A DNA stretch of 64,000 bases from an uncultured Oscillospiraceae bacterium (GCA_934591815.1 CAKTPV010000012.1:6499-70498), one strand, 5' to 3'; shown: positions 16,420 through 25,860, counted from the stretch's first letter. Notes: generated by a model not told the origin, from the letters alone. Numbers and translations are program-made.

Positions 16420-17237
16420 TGGATCTGCTGCTGGATATGTTCACCTACCCGTTTATCCTGCGGGCATTTGTGGTGGGCGTCCTCATCGCCCTGTGCGCGG
16501 CGCTGCTGGGCGTACCGCTGGTGCTGAAGCGCTGCTCCATGATCGGCGACGGCCTGAGCCATGTGTCCTTCGGCGCGCTGAGCATCGCACTGGCCTGCGG
16601 CTGGGCGCCGCTGCCGGTGTCCATCCCCGTGGTGGTGCTGGCGGCGCTGGGTCTGCTGCGGATGACGGAGAAAAGCCGCATGGGTGCGGACGCCGCCATC
16701 GCCGTGGTCAGCGCCTCGTCGCTGGCCGCCGGTGTGGTGGTCACCAGTCTGACCACCGGCCTGACCACCGACGTGGACAGCTTTATGTTCGGCTCCATTC
16801 TGGCGCTGGACCGGGCGGATGTAGCCCTGTCCGTAGGCGTCTGCGCAGCGGTGCTGGTGCTGTATGTGCTGTTCTACCACCGGCTGTTCGCCATCACCTT
16901 CGACGAGAGCTTCTCCCGCGCCACCGGCGTGAAGGTGGAGCTGTACAACACTGTGCTGTCGGTGCTGACGGCGCTGACCATCGTGCTGGGTATGCGGCTC
17001 ATGGGCGCCATGCTCATCTCCAGCCTCGTCATCTTCCCCGCCCTGACCGCCATGCGGCTGCTGCGCAGCTTCCGGGGCGTGGTGCTGTGCGCCGCCGCCG
17101 TCAGCGTGCTGGGCTTCTGTGTGGGACTGACCGGCTCCTACCTGCTGAGCACCCCCGTGGGCGCCACGGTGGTGCTGGTGGATCTGGCGGTGTTCCTGCT
17201 GGCCTGCCTGCTGGGGCGGCTGAAAAAACACGCATGA
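16419..17237 (+). CDS. znuB: Zinc ABC transporter permease
   Basis: A 272-residue membrane protein of the ABC-3 family, with about eight hydrophobic helices and the conserved LGVPLVLKRCSMIGDGLSH region near residue 30. ATG 16419 overlaps the znuC stop; a GTG three bases upstream is possible too. It forms the channel of the importer and is the last gene of the operon, followed by a strong terminator. Confidence 0.94.
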   Translation: MDLLLDMFTYPFILRAFVVGVLIALCAALLGVPLVLKRCSMIGDGLSHVSFGALSIALACGWAPLPVSIPVVVLAALGLLRMTEKSRMGADAAIAVVSASSLAAGVVVTSLTTGLTTDVDSFMFGSILALDRADVALSVGVCAAVLVLYVLFYHRLFAITFDESFSRATGVKVELYNTVLSVLTALTIVLGMRLMGAMLISSLVIFPALTAMRLLRSFRGVVLCAAAVSVLGFCVGLTGSYLLSTPVGATVVLVDLAVFLLACLLGRLKKHA

Positions 17238-17247
17238 CCTTGGATTT

Positions 17248-17293
17248 CCCGGCGAGCCGGGGCACTTTTGCCCCGCTCCGCCGGGATTTTTTT
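17248..17293 (+). terminator. Terminator of the zinc operon
   Basis: Long hairpin: CCCGGCG pairs with CGCCGGG and an inner CGGGGCA/TGCCCCG stem closes around the loop; seven T follow. Confidence 0.9.
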
Positions 17294-17334
17294 GTCAAAA
17301 CCGCCGTTTCGACCGGCTTTTTGCGGAAAAATGC

Positions 17335-17363
17335 TTGCGTTCCCTGCACTTTTATGGTATGCT
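17335..17363 (+). promoter_or_regulatory. Promoter of the rimP-nusA-infB operon
   Basis: TTGCGT (17335-17340) and TATGCT (17358-17363) with a 17-base spacer, about 95 bases before rimP. Confidence 0.7.
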
Positions 17364-17389
17364 ATGCGCGTGAGTAAGGTATTGACTGG

Positions 17390-17416
17390 GAGTGGGCTTG
17401 ACTGTCCGCTCTTTTT
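17390..17416 (+). terminator. Attenuator-like terminator in the rimP leader
   Basis: GAGTGGGC and GTCCGCTC form an eight-pair stem (two G-U pairs) with loop TTGACT, followed by five T and GTTG. It lies between the promoter and the first gene, so it would stop most transcripts unless they read through. nusA encodes a factor that promotes pausing and termination, so feedback by NusA is plausible. Regulation is inferred. Confidence 0.7.
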
Positions 17417-17457
17417 GTTGGGCATTTTTGATTTGTTAAAAACAGGAGGACGCGCCC

Positions 17458-17916
17458 GTGAAAAAGATCACAGATGTAGTCTGGGAGCTGGCGGAGCCGG
17501 TGGTACAGGAGCACGGCTGCCAGCTGTGGGACGTGGAATATGTGCGGGAGGCCGGACAGTGGTATCTGCGGCTGTATCTGGACAAGGACGGCGGCGTGGA
17601 CATTCTGGACTGTGAGGCCATCAGCCGTAAGGTCAGCGACCTGCTGGACGAGGCCGACCCCATCGAGAGCAGCTATGTATTCGAGGTGGGCTCCGCCGGG
17701 CTGGAGCGGCAGCTCAAGCGCCCCGGCGATTTCGGCCGCTTCATGGGCAGCCCCGTGCTGGTCAAGACCTACCAGAACCGGGACGGCCGCAAGGAGTTCA
17801 CCGGTAAGCTGGCGGGCTATGAGGACGGCGCGGTGCTGCTGGACATGGGCGGCGCAGAGCCGGTGCGGTTCGAGAAGAACGAGGTGGCGCTGGTACGCCT
17901 GCGCGTGGAATTCTGA
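17458..17916 (+). CDS. rimP: Ribosome maturation factor RimP
   Basis: A 152-residue protein of normal length, needed for assembly of the 30S subunit. The N-terminal domain begins with ITDVVWELAEPVVQEHGCQLWDVEYVREAGQWYLRLYLDK broken here into its alpha/beta fold, and the middle carries the conserved SAGLERQLKRPGDFGRF patch. GTG is the start, with AGGAGG upstream. It is the first gene of the classic transcription-translation operon with nusA. Confidence 0.95.
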   Translation: MKKITDVVWELAEPVVQEHGCQLWDVEYVREAGQWYLRLYLDKDGGVDILDCEAISRKVSDLLDEADPIESSYVFEVGSAGLERQLKRPGDFGRFMGSPVLVKTYQNRDGRKEFTGKLAGYEDGAVLLDMGGAEPVRFEKNEVALVRLRVEF

Positions 17917-17951
17917 CACAACGATCTGACGATAAATGAAGGAGAAATGAC

Positions 17952-19010
17952 ATGAAATGTGATGAGATCTTCGCCGCGCTGGCGATGCTGGAAAAGGAAC
18001 GCGGTATTCCCCAGAGCTTTATGATGGGCAAGATCATTCAGGCGCTGACCACCGCCTATAAGCGGGATCACGAGGGCGTGGAGAACGTCATCGTGGACGT
18101 GGACGAGGAGAAGAAGGATCTGAAGATGTTCGTCCAGAAGGAGATCGTGGAGGAGGTCGAGAACCCCGGCTCCCAGATCTCGCTGGAGGAGGCCAGGCGG
18201 CTGTCCGCCAAGAACGAGCTGGGCGGCATCGTCAACATCCCCGTGGAGAGCGTGGAGTTCGGCCGTATCGCCGCCGGCAACGGCAAGCAGGTCATCATTC
18301 AGGGCCTGCGCGAGGCCGAGCACGGCATGATCTACGACGAGTTCAACAGCAAGCAGCACGAGATCCTCACCGGCACCGTCAGCCGCATCGACCCCCGGAC
18401 GGGCAACGTGAGCCTGCGCATCGGCACCGGCGCCGAGTCCACCGAGGCGGTGCTGACCATGAACGAGCAGGTTCCCGGCGAGGAGCTGCGTGAGGGTCAG
18501 ATGGTCAAGGTGTATCTGGTGGAGGTCCGCCGTTCCACCCGCGGCCCGCAGGTGCTGATCTCCCGCACCCACCCCGGCCTTGTCAAGCGCCTGTTCGAGC
18601 TGGAGGTGCCGGAGATCTACGACGGCACGGTGGAGATCCGCTCCATCGCCCGCGAGGCAGGCAACCGCACGAAGATGGCCGTCTGGTCCGACGACGAGAA
18701 CGTGGATCCCATCGGCGCCTGCGTCGGCCCCCGCGGTCAGCGTGTCAACGCCATCGTGGATGAGCTGCGGGGTGAGAAGATCGACATCATCAAGTACTCT
18801 GAGGATCCCGCCGAGTTCATCGCCGCCGCGCTGGCGCCCGCCGACGTGGTCAGCGTACAGCTGGCCGCCGAGGGCAAGAGCTGCCGTGTGGTCGTCCCCG
18901 ACGACCAGCTGAGCCTCGCCATTGGCAAGGAGGGCCAGAACGCCCGTCTGGCGGCACGGCTCACCGGCTATAAGATCGACATCAAGCCCGCCAGCTACAC
19001 CGGCGAGTAA
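17952..19010 (+). CDS. nusA: Transcription termination/antitermination protein NusA
   Basis: A 352-residue RNA polymerase-binding factor. Domains in order are the N-terminal polymerase-binding domain (to about 130), S1 (about 135-200) and two KH domains with VGPRGQRVNAIVDELRGEKID and LAIGKEGQNARLAARLTG. It lacks the acidic C-terminal repeats of the E. coli protein, as normal for Firmicutes. It controls pausing, termination and antitermination, and could feed back on the hairpin in its own leader. Confidence 0.97.
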   Translation: MKCDEIFAALAMLEKERGIPQSFMMGKIIQALTTAYKRDHEGVENVIVDVDEEKKDLKMFVQKEIVEEVENPGSQISLEEARRLSAKNELGGIVNIPVESVEFGRIAAGNGKQVIIQGLREAEHGMIYDEFNSKQHEILTGTVSRIDPRTGNVSLRIGTGAESTEAVLTMNEQVPGEELREGQMVKVYLVEVRRSTRGPQVLISRTHPGLVKRLFELEVPEIYDGTVEIRSIAREAGNRTKMAVWSDDENVDPIGACVGPRGQRVNAIVDELRGEKIDIIKYSEDPAEFIAAALAPADVVSVQLAAEGKSCRVVVPDDQLSLAIGKEGQNARLAARLTGYKIDIKPASYTGE

Positions 19011-19035
19011 GATCGGATAGAAAGGAGCGGCAGAG

Positions 19036-19308
19036 ATGCAGAAGCCCCGGAAGATACCCCAGCGGCAGTGTGTCGGCTGCCGCGAGATGAAGGAAAAGAA
19101 AGCGCTGCTGCGCATCGTCCGGACGCCGGAGGGCGAGATCCTGCTGGACAGCACCGGCAAGAAGTCCGGACGCGGTGCCTATGTATGCCCCGACCCGGCG
19201 TGCCTGAAGAATGCGCGGAAGAGCCGGGCGCTGGAGCGGGCCTTCGAGACGGCCATCCCGCCGGAGGTCTACGACGCGCTGGAAGCGCAGATGGAGGGCG
19301 GCCTATGA
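19036..19308 (+). CDS. ylxR: YlxR family RNA-binding protein (DUF448)
   Basis: A 90-residue protein with CVGCREMKEKKALLRIVR and the strongly conserved SGRGAYVCPDPAC motif. Members form a small fold that binds nucleic acid and may affect RNase P or transcription. It occurs between nusA and the L7Ae-type gene in nearly all Firmicutes. Its stop overlaps the next start (ATGA). Confidence 0.94.
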   Translation: MQKPRKIPQRQCVGCREMKEKKALLRIVRTPEGEILLDSTGKKSGRGAYVCPDPACLKNARKSRALERAFETAIPPEVYDALEAQMEGGL

Positions 19309-19931
19309 CGGAACACATTCTCTCCATGCTGGGTCTCGCCTTGAAGGCGGGCCGCGTGGAGGTGGGCGAGGAGCCGGTAGGCGCCGCCGCCCGTGCCAAG
19401 AAAGCCCGCGTCATCTTTGTGGCGCAGGATGCCGCGCCGTCGTCGGTGCGGCGGGCCCAGTCCTTTGCCCGCACCGGCAGCACGCTGTGCGTGACGCTGC
19501 CCGCCGGAAAGGATACGCTGGGCAGCAGTCTGGGCCGCACCAGCGTGGCCATGTGCGCCGTCACCGATATCGGCTTTGCCGAATCGCTGGTGAAGAAGCT
19601 GGCGGCGCTGGACAGTGAGACCTATCAGGGTGCCGCCGATACGCTGGCTATCAAGGCCAAGCGGGCCCGGGAACGGAAAGAGGAGCAGCTCCGCCACGAG
19701 AAAAACCTGCGGCAGGGCAAGAAGCGCGTCCATGCCGAGGCTGCGCCGCAGCCGGAGACGCCGGCACCGACGCCGCCCGCCAGACCGGCGGAGAAGCGTC
19801 CCTCGCGCCCCAACAGCGCCAAGCGGCGGCAGGAGCGTCCCAAGAGACGGACGGAGCCGCCCGGCCAGCGGTTCGCCGGCTCCCTGCCGGTGAAGAAGGG
19901 CAAGGGCAGCCGGAAAAAGACCGGCAAGTAA
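19305..19931 (+). CDS. ylxQ: L7Ae/L30e family RNA-binding protein with a basic C-terminal extension
   Basis: A 208-residue protein. The first 100 residues are the YlxQ-type L7Ae domain (LSMLGLALKAGRVEVGEEP, VIFVAQDAAPSSVRR, VAMCAVTDIGFAESLVKKL), which recognises kink-turn RNA. The remaining 100 residues are a lysine-, arginine- and proline-rich tail that the usual 100-residue YlxQ lacks. The tail resembles disordered RNA-binding extensions. The start overlaps ylxR, so the longer upstream frame is rejected. Confidence 0.88.
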   Translation: MTEHILSMLGLALKAGRVEVGEEPVGAAARAKKARVIFVAQDAAPSSVRRAQSFARTGSTLCVTLPAGKDTLGSSLGRTSVAMCAVTDIGFAESLVKKLAALDSETYQGAADTLAIKAKRARERKEEQLRHEKNLRQGKKRVHAEAAPQPETPAPTPPARPAEKRPSRPNSAKRRQERPKRRTEPPGQRFAGSLPVKKGKGSRKKTGK

Positions 19932-20000
19932 ACAGCAACAAACGGAACTTTCGCGGCCCGCCGAGGGGCGGACCGATCACTAAGATGGAGGTGGCTTTAT

Positions 20001-22373
20001 TTGGGTAGTATCGTCAACAAATACAGAGTGCATGAGGTGGCCAAGGATTTCGGAGTTTCCACCAAGGAGATCACGGAGATCCTGACCAAGTACGCCGAAA
20101 CACCCAAGAATCATATGCAGGTGCTGGAGGACCGGGAGCTGAGCCTCATCTTTGAGTATCTGACCCAGCACAATCCGGTCTCCAATATCGCGGTCATCTT
20201 CGCCGAGGGCGCCAAGCCCGCGGAGAAGAAGGCGGAGCCTGCCCAGAACGGGCAGCACGCCAAACCCGCCGCACCTCAGCAGGGCGGCAGCAAGCCCGCC
20301 CAGAGTGCCGCGCCCGCCGGTAAGGCCCCCGAAAAGGCCGCCGAGCCGGTGGTGAAGCAGCCCATGTCCCGCGTGCCCCAGAAGCAGGTGGTGGATACCC
20401 GCAAGGCCACCAACGTGAATCTGGACAAGTACGACGAGAAGCTGCAGGACATGGCCGACGCCCGCAGCCGCGGCGGCAAGCGGGATCAGCAGGCGCCTCA
20501 GGGCAAGGAGAAATTCCGCAATAACCGGCAGCGCCGCGACAACAACTTTGCCAGCAACAAGCGCAAGCAGGAGGAAGCCGACCGTCTCCGCAAGCTGCGT
20601 CTGGAGGTCATCAAGAAGACCCCCGTCACCGTGCAGATCCCCGACGAGATCTCCGTGGGCGAGCTGGCCAGCCGTATGAAGAAGACCGGCGCAGAGGTGG
20701 TCAAGTGCCTGATGAAGAACGGTGTCATGGCCTCCCTGAGCCAGATGATCGACTTTGACACCGCCGCCATCATCGCCGAGGAACTGGGCTGCAAGGTGGA
20801 GAAGGAGGTCGTCGTCACCATTGAGGAGCGTCTGATCGACGACCATCAGGACAAGGACGAGGATCTGGTGCCCCGCGCCCCCGTGGTGGTGGTCATGGGC
20901 CACGTCGACCACGGTAAGACCAGCCTGCTGGACTATATCCGCAACGCCCATGTGGCCTCCGGCGAGGCCGGCGGCATCACCCAGCACATCGGCGCCTATC
21001 AGGTGCAGATCAACGGCAAGCCCATCACGTTTTTGGATACCCCCGGCCACGAGGCCTTTACCTCCATGCGCGCCCGCGGCGCCATGGTGACGGATATCGC
21101 CATTCTGGTGGTGGCCGCCGAGGACGGCATCATGCCCCAGACCGTGGAGTCCATCAACCACGCCAAGGCCGCCGGTATCCCCATCATCGTGGCCATCAAC
21201 AAGATGGATAAGCCCGAGGCCAACCCCGAGCGCATCAAGCAGCAGCTCACCGAGCACGGTCTGGTGTGTGAGGAGTGGGGCGGCGACACCATCGTGTGTC
21301 CCATCTCCGCCAAGACCGGCATGGGCGTGGACAACCTGCTGGAGATGCTGACCCTCACCGCCGAGGTGGGCGAGCTGAAGGCCAATCCCAACCGCGCCGC
21401 GCAGGGTACGGTCATCGAGGCCCGTCTGGACAAGGGCCGTGGCCCCGTGGCCACGCTGCTGGTGCAGAACGGCACCCTCCATCAGGGCGATATCATCATC
21501 GCCGGTACCTCCGTGGGCCGCGTCCGCGCCATGCTCAGCGATAAGGGCCAGCGCATCACCGATGCCGGACCCAGCGTCCCCGTGGAGATCACCGGTCTGA
21601 GCGAGGCTCCCTCCGCCGGCGCTACGTTCAATGCCGTGGCCGACGAGAAGCTGGCCCGCGAGCTGGTGGAGCAGCGCAAGGCCGAGGAGAAGGCCAAGGC
21701 CAATGCACCTGTCACCAAGGTCTCTCTGGAGGATCTGTTCAGCCAGATCCAGGCCGGTGAGATGAAGAACCTGAACCTGATCGTCAAGGCTGACGTACAG
21801 GGCAGCGTAGAGGCAGTGAAGGCCTCTCTGGAGAAGCTGAGCAACGAGGAGGTACGCGTCCGCGTGATCCACGGCGGCGTCGGCGCCATCAACGAGTCCG
21901 ACGTGATGCTGGCCTCCACCTCGCAGGCCATCATCGTGGGCTTCAACGTCCGTCCCGATGCCGCTGCCCGCGACAGCGCCGCCCGTGCCAATGTGGATAT
22001 GCGGATGTACCGTGTGATCTACGACGCTATCAACGAGATCGAGGCCGCCATGAAGGGTATGCTGGCGCCCAAGTTCCGGGAGGTCCTGCTGGGTCACGCC
22101 GAGGTGCGTCAGACCTACAAGGTGTCCGGCGTGGGTACGGTGGCCGGCTGCTACGTGCAGGACGGCAAGCTGCAGCGCAAGGACTGCCAGGTGCGTCTCG
22201 TCCGCGACGGCATCGTCATCCACGAGGGCGTGCTGGCCTCCCTCCAGCGGTTCAAGGACTCCGTCAAGGAGGTGGCCGCCGGCTACGAGTGCGGCCTGAG
22301 CATCGAGAAATTCAACGACATCAAGGAAGGCGACATCGTGGAAGCCTTCACCATGGAGCAGATCGAAGTCTGA
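20001..22373 (+). CDS. infB: Translation initiation factor IF-2
   Basis: A 790-residue GTPase that brings initiator tRNA to the ribosome. The N-terminus ([20 protein letters not shown]) is the IF2-N fold, followed by an alanine/proline/lysine-rich linker to about 200. The G domain has [17 protein letters not shown] and NKMD, and domains II-IV complete the protein. The start is a TTG preceded by GGAGGTG; no ATG or GTG exists at the conserved N-terminus. The 69-base gap before it holds a G/C-rich hairpin (19954-19975). Confidence 0.97.
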   Translation: MGSIVNKYRVHEVAKDFGVSTKEITEILTKYAETPKNHMQVLEDRELSLIFEYLTQHNPVSNIAVIFAEGAKPAEKKAEPAQNGQHAKPAAPQQGGSKPAQSAAPAGKAPEKAAEPVVKQPMSRVPQKQVVDTRKATNVNLDKYDEKLQDMADARSRGGKRDQQAPQGKEKFRNNRQRRDNNFASNKRKQEEADRLRKLRLEVIKKTPVTVQIPDEISVGELASRMKKTGAEVVKCLMKNGVMASLSQMIDFDTAAIIAEELGCKVEKEVVVTIEERLIDDHQDKDEDLVPRAPVVVVMGHVDHGKTSLLDYIRNAHVASGEAGGITQHIGAYQVQINGKPITFLDTPGHEAFTSMRARGAMVTDIAILVVAAEDGIMPQTVESINHAKAAGIPIIVAINKMDKPEANPERIKQQLTEHGLVCEEWGGDTIVCPISAKTGMGVDNLLEMLTLTAEVGELKANPNRAAQGTVIEARLDKGRGPVATLLVQNGTLHQGDIIIAGTSVGRVRAMLSDKGQRITDAGPSVPVEITGLSEAPSAGATFNAVADEKLARELVEQRKAEEKAKANAPVTKVSLEDLFSQIQAGEMKNLNLIVKADVQGSVEAVKASLEKLSNEEVRVRVIHGGVGAINESDVMLASTSQAIIVGFNVRPDAAARDSAARANVDMRMYRVIYDAINEIEAAMKGMLAPKFREVLLGHAEVRQTYKVSGVGTVAGCYVQDGKLQRKDCQVRLVRDGIVIHEGVLASLQRFKDSVKEVAAGYECGLSIEKFNDIKEGDIVEAFTMEQIEV

Positions 22374-22380
22374 TACCTGC

Positions 22381-22403
22381 GGGGCGGGCGAAACGCCCGC
22401 CCC
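22381..22403 (+). terminator. Intercistronic hairpin between infB and rbfA
   Basis: Perfect ten-base stem GGGGCGGGCG/CGCCCGCCCC with loop AAA, then GCTTTTCTT. It lies inside the operon, so it probably reduces expression of rbfA and later genes or protects the 3' end of the infB message. Confidence 0.7.
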
Positions 22404-22433
22404 GCTTTTCTTATACGAAAGGAGCGATGAACT

Positions 22434-22820
22434 ATGGCATCCAACCGAATCGGCCGCATCAACGAGGAGATCCGCAAGGAGCTCAGCGCCCTGCTGCGGA
22501 CGGTGAAGGACCCCCGCGTATCCGAGGGGATGCTCACCATCACCCGCGTGGACACCACCAACGACCTGCGGTACGCCCGGGTCTACATCAGCGCCCTGAA
22601 CTGTCAGGACGAGAAGGGTCTGATGAAGGGGCTGAAGTCCGCCGCCGGCTACCTGCGCCATCAGCTGGGGCAGGCCATCGACCTGCGGTACACGCCGGAG
22701 CTGCAATTTATCATGGACGATTCCATCGCCCACGGCGCCCACATTCTGGATCTTCTCAACCATGTGAAGCCCGCCAACCCCGCCAACGCGGACATCGTGC
22801 TGCCGGAGGATCAGGAATGA
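22434..22820 (+). CDS. rbfA: 30S ribosome-binding factor RbfA
   Basis: A 128-residue KH-type protein for late 30S maturation. Conserved parts are NRIGRINEEIRKELSALLRTVKDPRVSEGM near the N-terminus (read as its two halves), DLRYARVYIS and the LRYTPELQFIMDDSI motif. The start follows AAAGGAGCG. Its stop overlaps nrnA (ATGA). Confidence 0.95.
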   Translation: MASNRIGRINEEIRKELSALLRTVKDPRVSEGMLTITRVDTTNDLRYARVYISALNCQDEKGLMKGLKSAAGYLRHQLGQAIDLRYTPELQFIMDDSIAHGAHILDLLNHVKPANPANADIVLPEDQE

Positions 22821-23773
22821 GCGGAAACAGGCTGGGTATACAGGAGACAGCGGCGTACCTGCGCACACTGGACGATGTGCTGCTGCTGACCCACGTGCGG
22901 CCCGACGGCGACACCATCGGCTCGGCCGCCGCGCTGTGTCAGGCGCTGCGGGACATGGGAAAGACCGCCTATCTGCTGTACAACCCGGAGATCACCGACA
23001 CCTACGCGCCCTACGCCGCGCCCTACTGGGCGCCGGAGGGCTTTACGCCGTCGCATATCGTCTCCGCCGACATTGCGGCACTGAACCTGCTGCCGGACAA
23101 CGCGGCGGCCTACGCCCCGCGCATCGAGCTGGCCATTGACCACCACGGCTCCCATGGGTTCTTTGCTCCCAACGTCTGTCTGGACGCGGACGCCGCCGCC
23201 TGCGGCGAGATCGTCTGCGACATCATCCGCGGCCTGACGGCGGTGACGCCGGAGATCGCCATGCTGCTGTATGTGGCTATCGCCACGGACACCGGCTGCT
23301 TCGTCTATACCAATACCACCGCCCACACCCACCGCATCGCGGCGGAGCTGCTGGGGACGGACATCGACGTGGGGCCGGTAAATAAGGCCCTGTTCCGCAC
23401 GAAAAGCCGGACGCGCCTTGCTATGGAGGCCCGGATGGTGGCGGATATGACCCTCTATGACCACGACCGGGTGGTGGTGATGACCATCCCCCTGTCCCTG
23501 CGGCAGGAGATGCACGCCACCGAGGCGGATATCGAGGAGCTCAGCTCCCTTGCCGCGCTGGTGGAGGGCAGCGACTGCGGCGTGACGCTGCGGGAGCTGC
23601 GGCCCGGCGTCATCAAGATATCCCTGCGCACCGGCCCCCGTGTAGACGCCAGCGCCGTGTGCCAGCGGCTGGGCGGCGGCGGACACAGAGCCGCCGCAGG
23701 CGCCACGGTGGACGGCACCATGGACGAGGTGCGGCAGGCCGTGCTGCAAGCCTATCGGGCGGTCGCCGGATAA
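22817..23773 (+). CDS. nrnA: DHH family phosphoesterase NrnA-type (nanoRNase/pAp phosphatase)
   Basis: A 318-residue enzyme of the DHH/DHHA1 class. The manganese motifs are VRPDGDTIGS (about residue 23), the DHH box IDHHGSH (about 110) and the C-terminal GGGHRAAAG of DHHA1. NrnA degrades short oligoribonucleotides and dephosphorylates 3'-phosphoadenosine 5'-phosphate. Its place between rbfA and truB is the normal one in Firmicutes. Confidence 0.93.
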   Translation: MSGNRLGIQETAAYLRTLDDVLLLTHVRPDGDTIGSAAALCQALRDMGKTAYLLYNPEITDTYAPYAAPYWAPEGFTPSHIVSADIAALNLLPDNAAAYAPRIELAIDHHGSHGFFAPNVCLDADAAACGEIVCDIIRGLTAVTPEIAMLLYVAIATDTGCFVYTNTTAHTHRIAAELLGTDIDVGPVNKALFRTKSRTRLAMEARMVADMTLYDHDRVVVMTIPLSLRQEMHATEADIEELSSLAALVEGSDCGVTLRELRPGVIKISLRTGPRVDASAVCQRLGGGGHRAAAGATVDGTMDEVRQAVLQAYRAVAG

Positions 23774-23792
23774 GGCGCGAAAAGGAGCAACT

Positions 23793-24656
23793 ATGGCAAA
23801 CGGTATCATCATCATCGACAAGCCCGCCGGATGGACCAGCATGGACGTGTGCGGCAAGCTGCGGGGCATCCTGAAAACAAAAAAGGTGGGCCACGCCGGG
23901 ACGCTGGACCCCATGGCCACCGGCGTGCTGCCGGTATTCGTGGGGCAGGCCACCCGCGCCGTGTCCTTTGCCGAGTCCGGCAGCAAGGAATATGTAGCCG
24001 GGCTGCATCTGGGCTGCGTCACCAACACGCAGGACACCTCCGGTGAGGTGCTGGCGCAGTATCCCGTCTCCGTGACCCGGCAGGAGCTGGTGGCGCTGCT
24101 GCCCCGGTTTACCGGAGAACTGATGCAGGTGCCGCCCATGTACTCCGCCATCAAGATCAACGGCCAGAAGCTGTACGAGCTGGCGCGGCAGGGCAAGGAG
24201 GTAGCGCGTCCCCCCCGCCCCGTGACCATCTACGAGCTGGAGGTGCTGGGGCAGAATGAGAGCGGTGACTGGCTGCTGCGGATCCTCTGCTCCAAGGGCA
24301 CCTACGTCCGGACGCTGTGCCACGACATCGGGCAGGCGCTGGGCTGCGGCGGGTGCATGAGCGCCCTGCGGCGCACCATGGCCGCCGGCTTTACGCTGGC
24401 GGACTGCCACACGCTGGAGGAGGTACAAGACGGCGGCGAGGCGCTGCTGTCGCCTACCGACTCCCTGTTCCGGCAGCATCCCGCCTACACCATCCCCTCC
24501 GCCGAGGAGGAGCGGCGCTGCCGCTGCGGCAACCCCCTGACGGCGGCGGTGCCGGACGGCGTGTACCGCGTATACGGCGGGGACGGCACCTTTTTGTGCC
24601 TGAGCCGGGCGGAAGGCGGCGTCCTGACTTCCCAGAAAAACTTTTTCGGAGCGTGA
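23793..24656 (+). CDS. truB: tRNA pseudouridine(55) synthase
   Basis: A 287-residue enzyme that makes pseudouridine 55 in the T loop of tRNA. The catalytic aspartate is in GHAGTLDPMATGVL (about residue 32-45), and KPAGWTSMDV, YSAIKINGQKLYELAR and RILCSKGTYVRTL are the other conserved motifs. It is followed with a four-base overlap by ribF. Confidence 0.96.
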   Translation: MANGIIIIDKPAGWTSMDVCGKLRGILKTKKVGHAGTLDPMATGVLPVFVGQATRAVSFAESGSKEYVAGLHLGCVTNTQDTSGEVLAQYPVSVTRQELVALLPRFTGELMQVPPMYSAIKINGQKLYELARQGKEVARPPRPVTIYELEVLGQNESGDWLLRILCSKGTYVRTLCHDIGQALGCGGCMSALRRTMAAGFTLADCHTLEEVQDGGEALLSPTDSLFRQHPAYTIPSAEEERRCRCGNPLTAAVPDGVYRVYGGDGTFLCLSRAEGGVLTSQKNFFGA

Positions 24657-25561
24657 ACACTTTGGAACGAACTGTAATAGCCCTCGGCTTTTTTGACGGC
24701 GTACACCGGGGTCACGGCGCCCTGCTGCAAAAAACGGTGGAGCGCGCCTGTGCGCTGGGCGCAGAGCCTGCCGTCTTTACCTTTGACCGCCCTCCCAAGG
24801 AGGTGGTCACCGGCCAGCCGGTGTACCTCATCAACTCCCCGGAGGACCGGCAGGCGCTGATCCGCCGTCTCTACGGCATCGGCCGGATCATACTGGCTCC
24901 CTTTGACCACGAGATGATGACCATGTCATGGGAGGATTTTGTCACGGAGCTGCTGGTGAAGCGCTATGGCGCGGTGCATCTGGTGGCGGGTCACGACCAC
25001 CGCTTCGGCCATAAAAACGCCGGAAATGCCCAACTCCTGCAGGAGAAATGCGCCCAGCTGGGGCTGGGCTGCGACATCATCCCCGAGGTGGTACACGACG
25101 GCATCACCGTCAGCTCCACCTACATCCGCACGCTGATCGAGGCGGGCGACGTGGAGCGGGCGGCGGAGTTTTTGGGACACCGCCACTGTCTCAGCCGCAC
25201 GGTGGAACACGGCCAGCGTATCGGCCGCACCATCGGCATCCCCACGGTGAATCTGACCATGCCGCCCCGCGTGCTGGTACCGGCCCACGGCGTGTATATC
25301 ACCCGCGTGTACCTGCCGGACGGGCGGAGCTTCGCAGGCGTCACCAACGTAGGCACCCGCCCCACGGTGTCTGACAGCGATGCCGTGTCCGTGGAGACCT
25401 TCCTGCTGGACTTCGACGGCGACCTGTACGGGCAGAGCATCCGGCTGGATTTCTGCCGCCGTCTGCGGGGCGAGCAGAAATTCGACTCGCTGGAGGCGCT
25501 GCGGCAGGGCATCCAGCAGAACATCGCCCAGACACGGGAGTATTTCCGGGGCGAGGCGTAA
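24653..25561 (+). CDS. ribF: Bifunctional riboflavin kinase/FAD synthetase
   Basis: About 302 residues. The N-terminal FAD synthetase part has ALGFFDGVHRGHGALL with the HxGH-like nucleotidyltransferase motif, VAGHDHRFG and SSTYIRTLIEAG. The C-terminal riboflavin kinase part has IGIPTVNLTMP and GVYITRVYLPDG. The start is set at GTG 24653, overlapping truB; a TTG nine bases later with CGGAG upstream is the alternative. It ends the operon before a strong terminator. Confidence 0.94.
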   Translation: MNTLERTVIALGFFDGVHRGHGALLQKTVERACALGAEPAVFTFDRPPKEVVTGQPVYLINSPEDRQALIRRLYGIGRIILAPFDHEMMTMSWEDFVTELLVKRYGAVHLVAGHDHRFGHKNAGNAQLLQEKCAQLGLGCDIIPEVVHDGITVSSTYIRTLIEAGDVERAAEFLGHRHCLSRTVEHGQRIGRTIGIPTVNLTMPPRVLVPAHGVYITRVYLPDGRSFAGVTNVGTRPTVSDSDAVSVETFLLDFDGDLYGQSIRLDFCRRLRGEQKFDSLEALRQGIQQNIAQTREYFRGEA

Positions 25562-25570
25562 AAAAACACA

Positions 25571-25606
25571 AAGCAGGTCTGCGGCATGGCCGCAGACCTG
25601 CTTTTT
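25571..25606. terminator. Bidirectional terminator after ribF
   Basis: Perfect 14-base stem AAGCAGGTCTGCGG/CCGCAGACCTGCTT with loop CATGG and flanking A and T runs. It serves ribF and the convergent 73-residue gene. Confidence 0.92.
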
Positions 25607-25631
25607 CGCTGCCGGGCATCTCCAGCGGCGC

Positions 25632-25853
25632 TTACGGGAGGTCGTCCAGCTCCTGCTTGCCCAGATGCAGCTCCCGCCACCGGCGGGGCAGCCCCGGCCC
25701 GATCAGCGGGAACAGGTTGGGCGTGTCGCAGGTGGGCTGGATGTTGTAGGTGCCGTACATATTCACCATGTCAAAGCAGCTCTCCGGCACGCCCCGGAAC
25801 TGATGGACATCCGGTGTGGCGTCGTAGGGAAAGCCGCTGCTTCTTTTGGGCAT
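25632..25853 (-). CDS. Small protein of unknown function (73 aa)
   Basis: I do not recognise the family. The protein has no transmembrane segment, has two cysteines (residues 25 and 41) and a noticeable central block MYGTYNIQPTCDTPN followed by FPLIGPGLP, rich in proline, tyrosine and asparagine. The start has GGAGGTG upstream, so translation is likely. That site lies in an eight-base hairpin (25861-25889). The convergent terminator and the separate upstream gene suggest an independent unit. Such short proline-rich proteins occur among spore-coat components, but nothing here proves that. Confidence 0.65.
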   Translation of the reverse strand: MPKRSSGFPYDATPDVHQFRGVPESCFDMVNMYGTYNIQPTCDTPNLFPLIGPGLPRRWRELHLGKQELDDLP

Positions 25854-25860
25854 GAAAAAT

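Noticed and set aside
19980-22868. 962-codon minus-strand frame opposite infB and rbfA
   Set aside because: Mirror of infB codons with repeats of His, Leu, Gly and Val; no motif.
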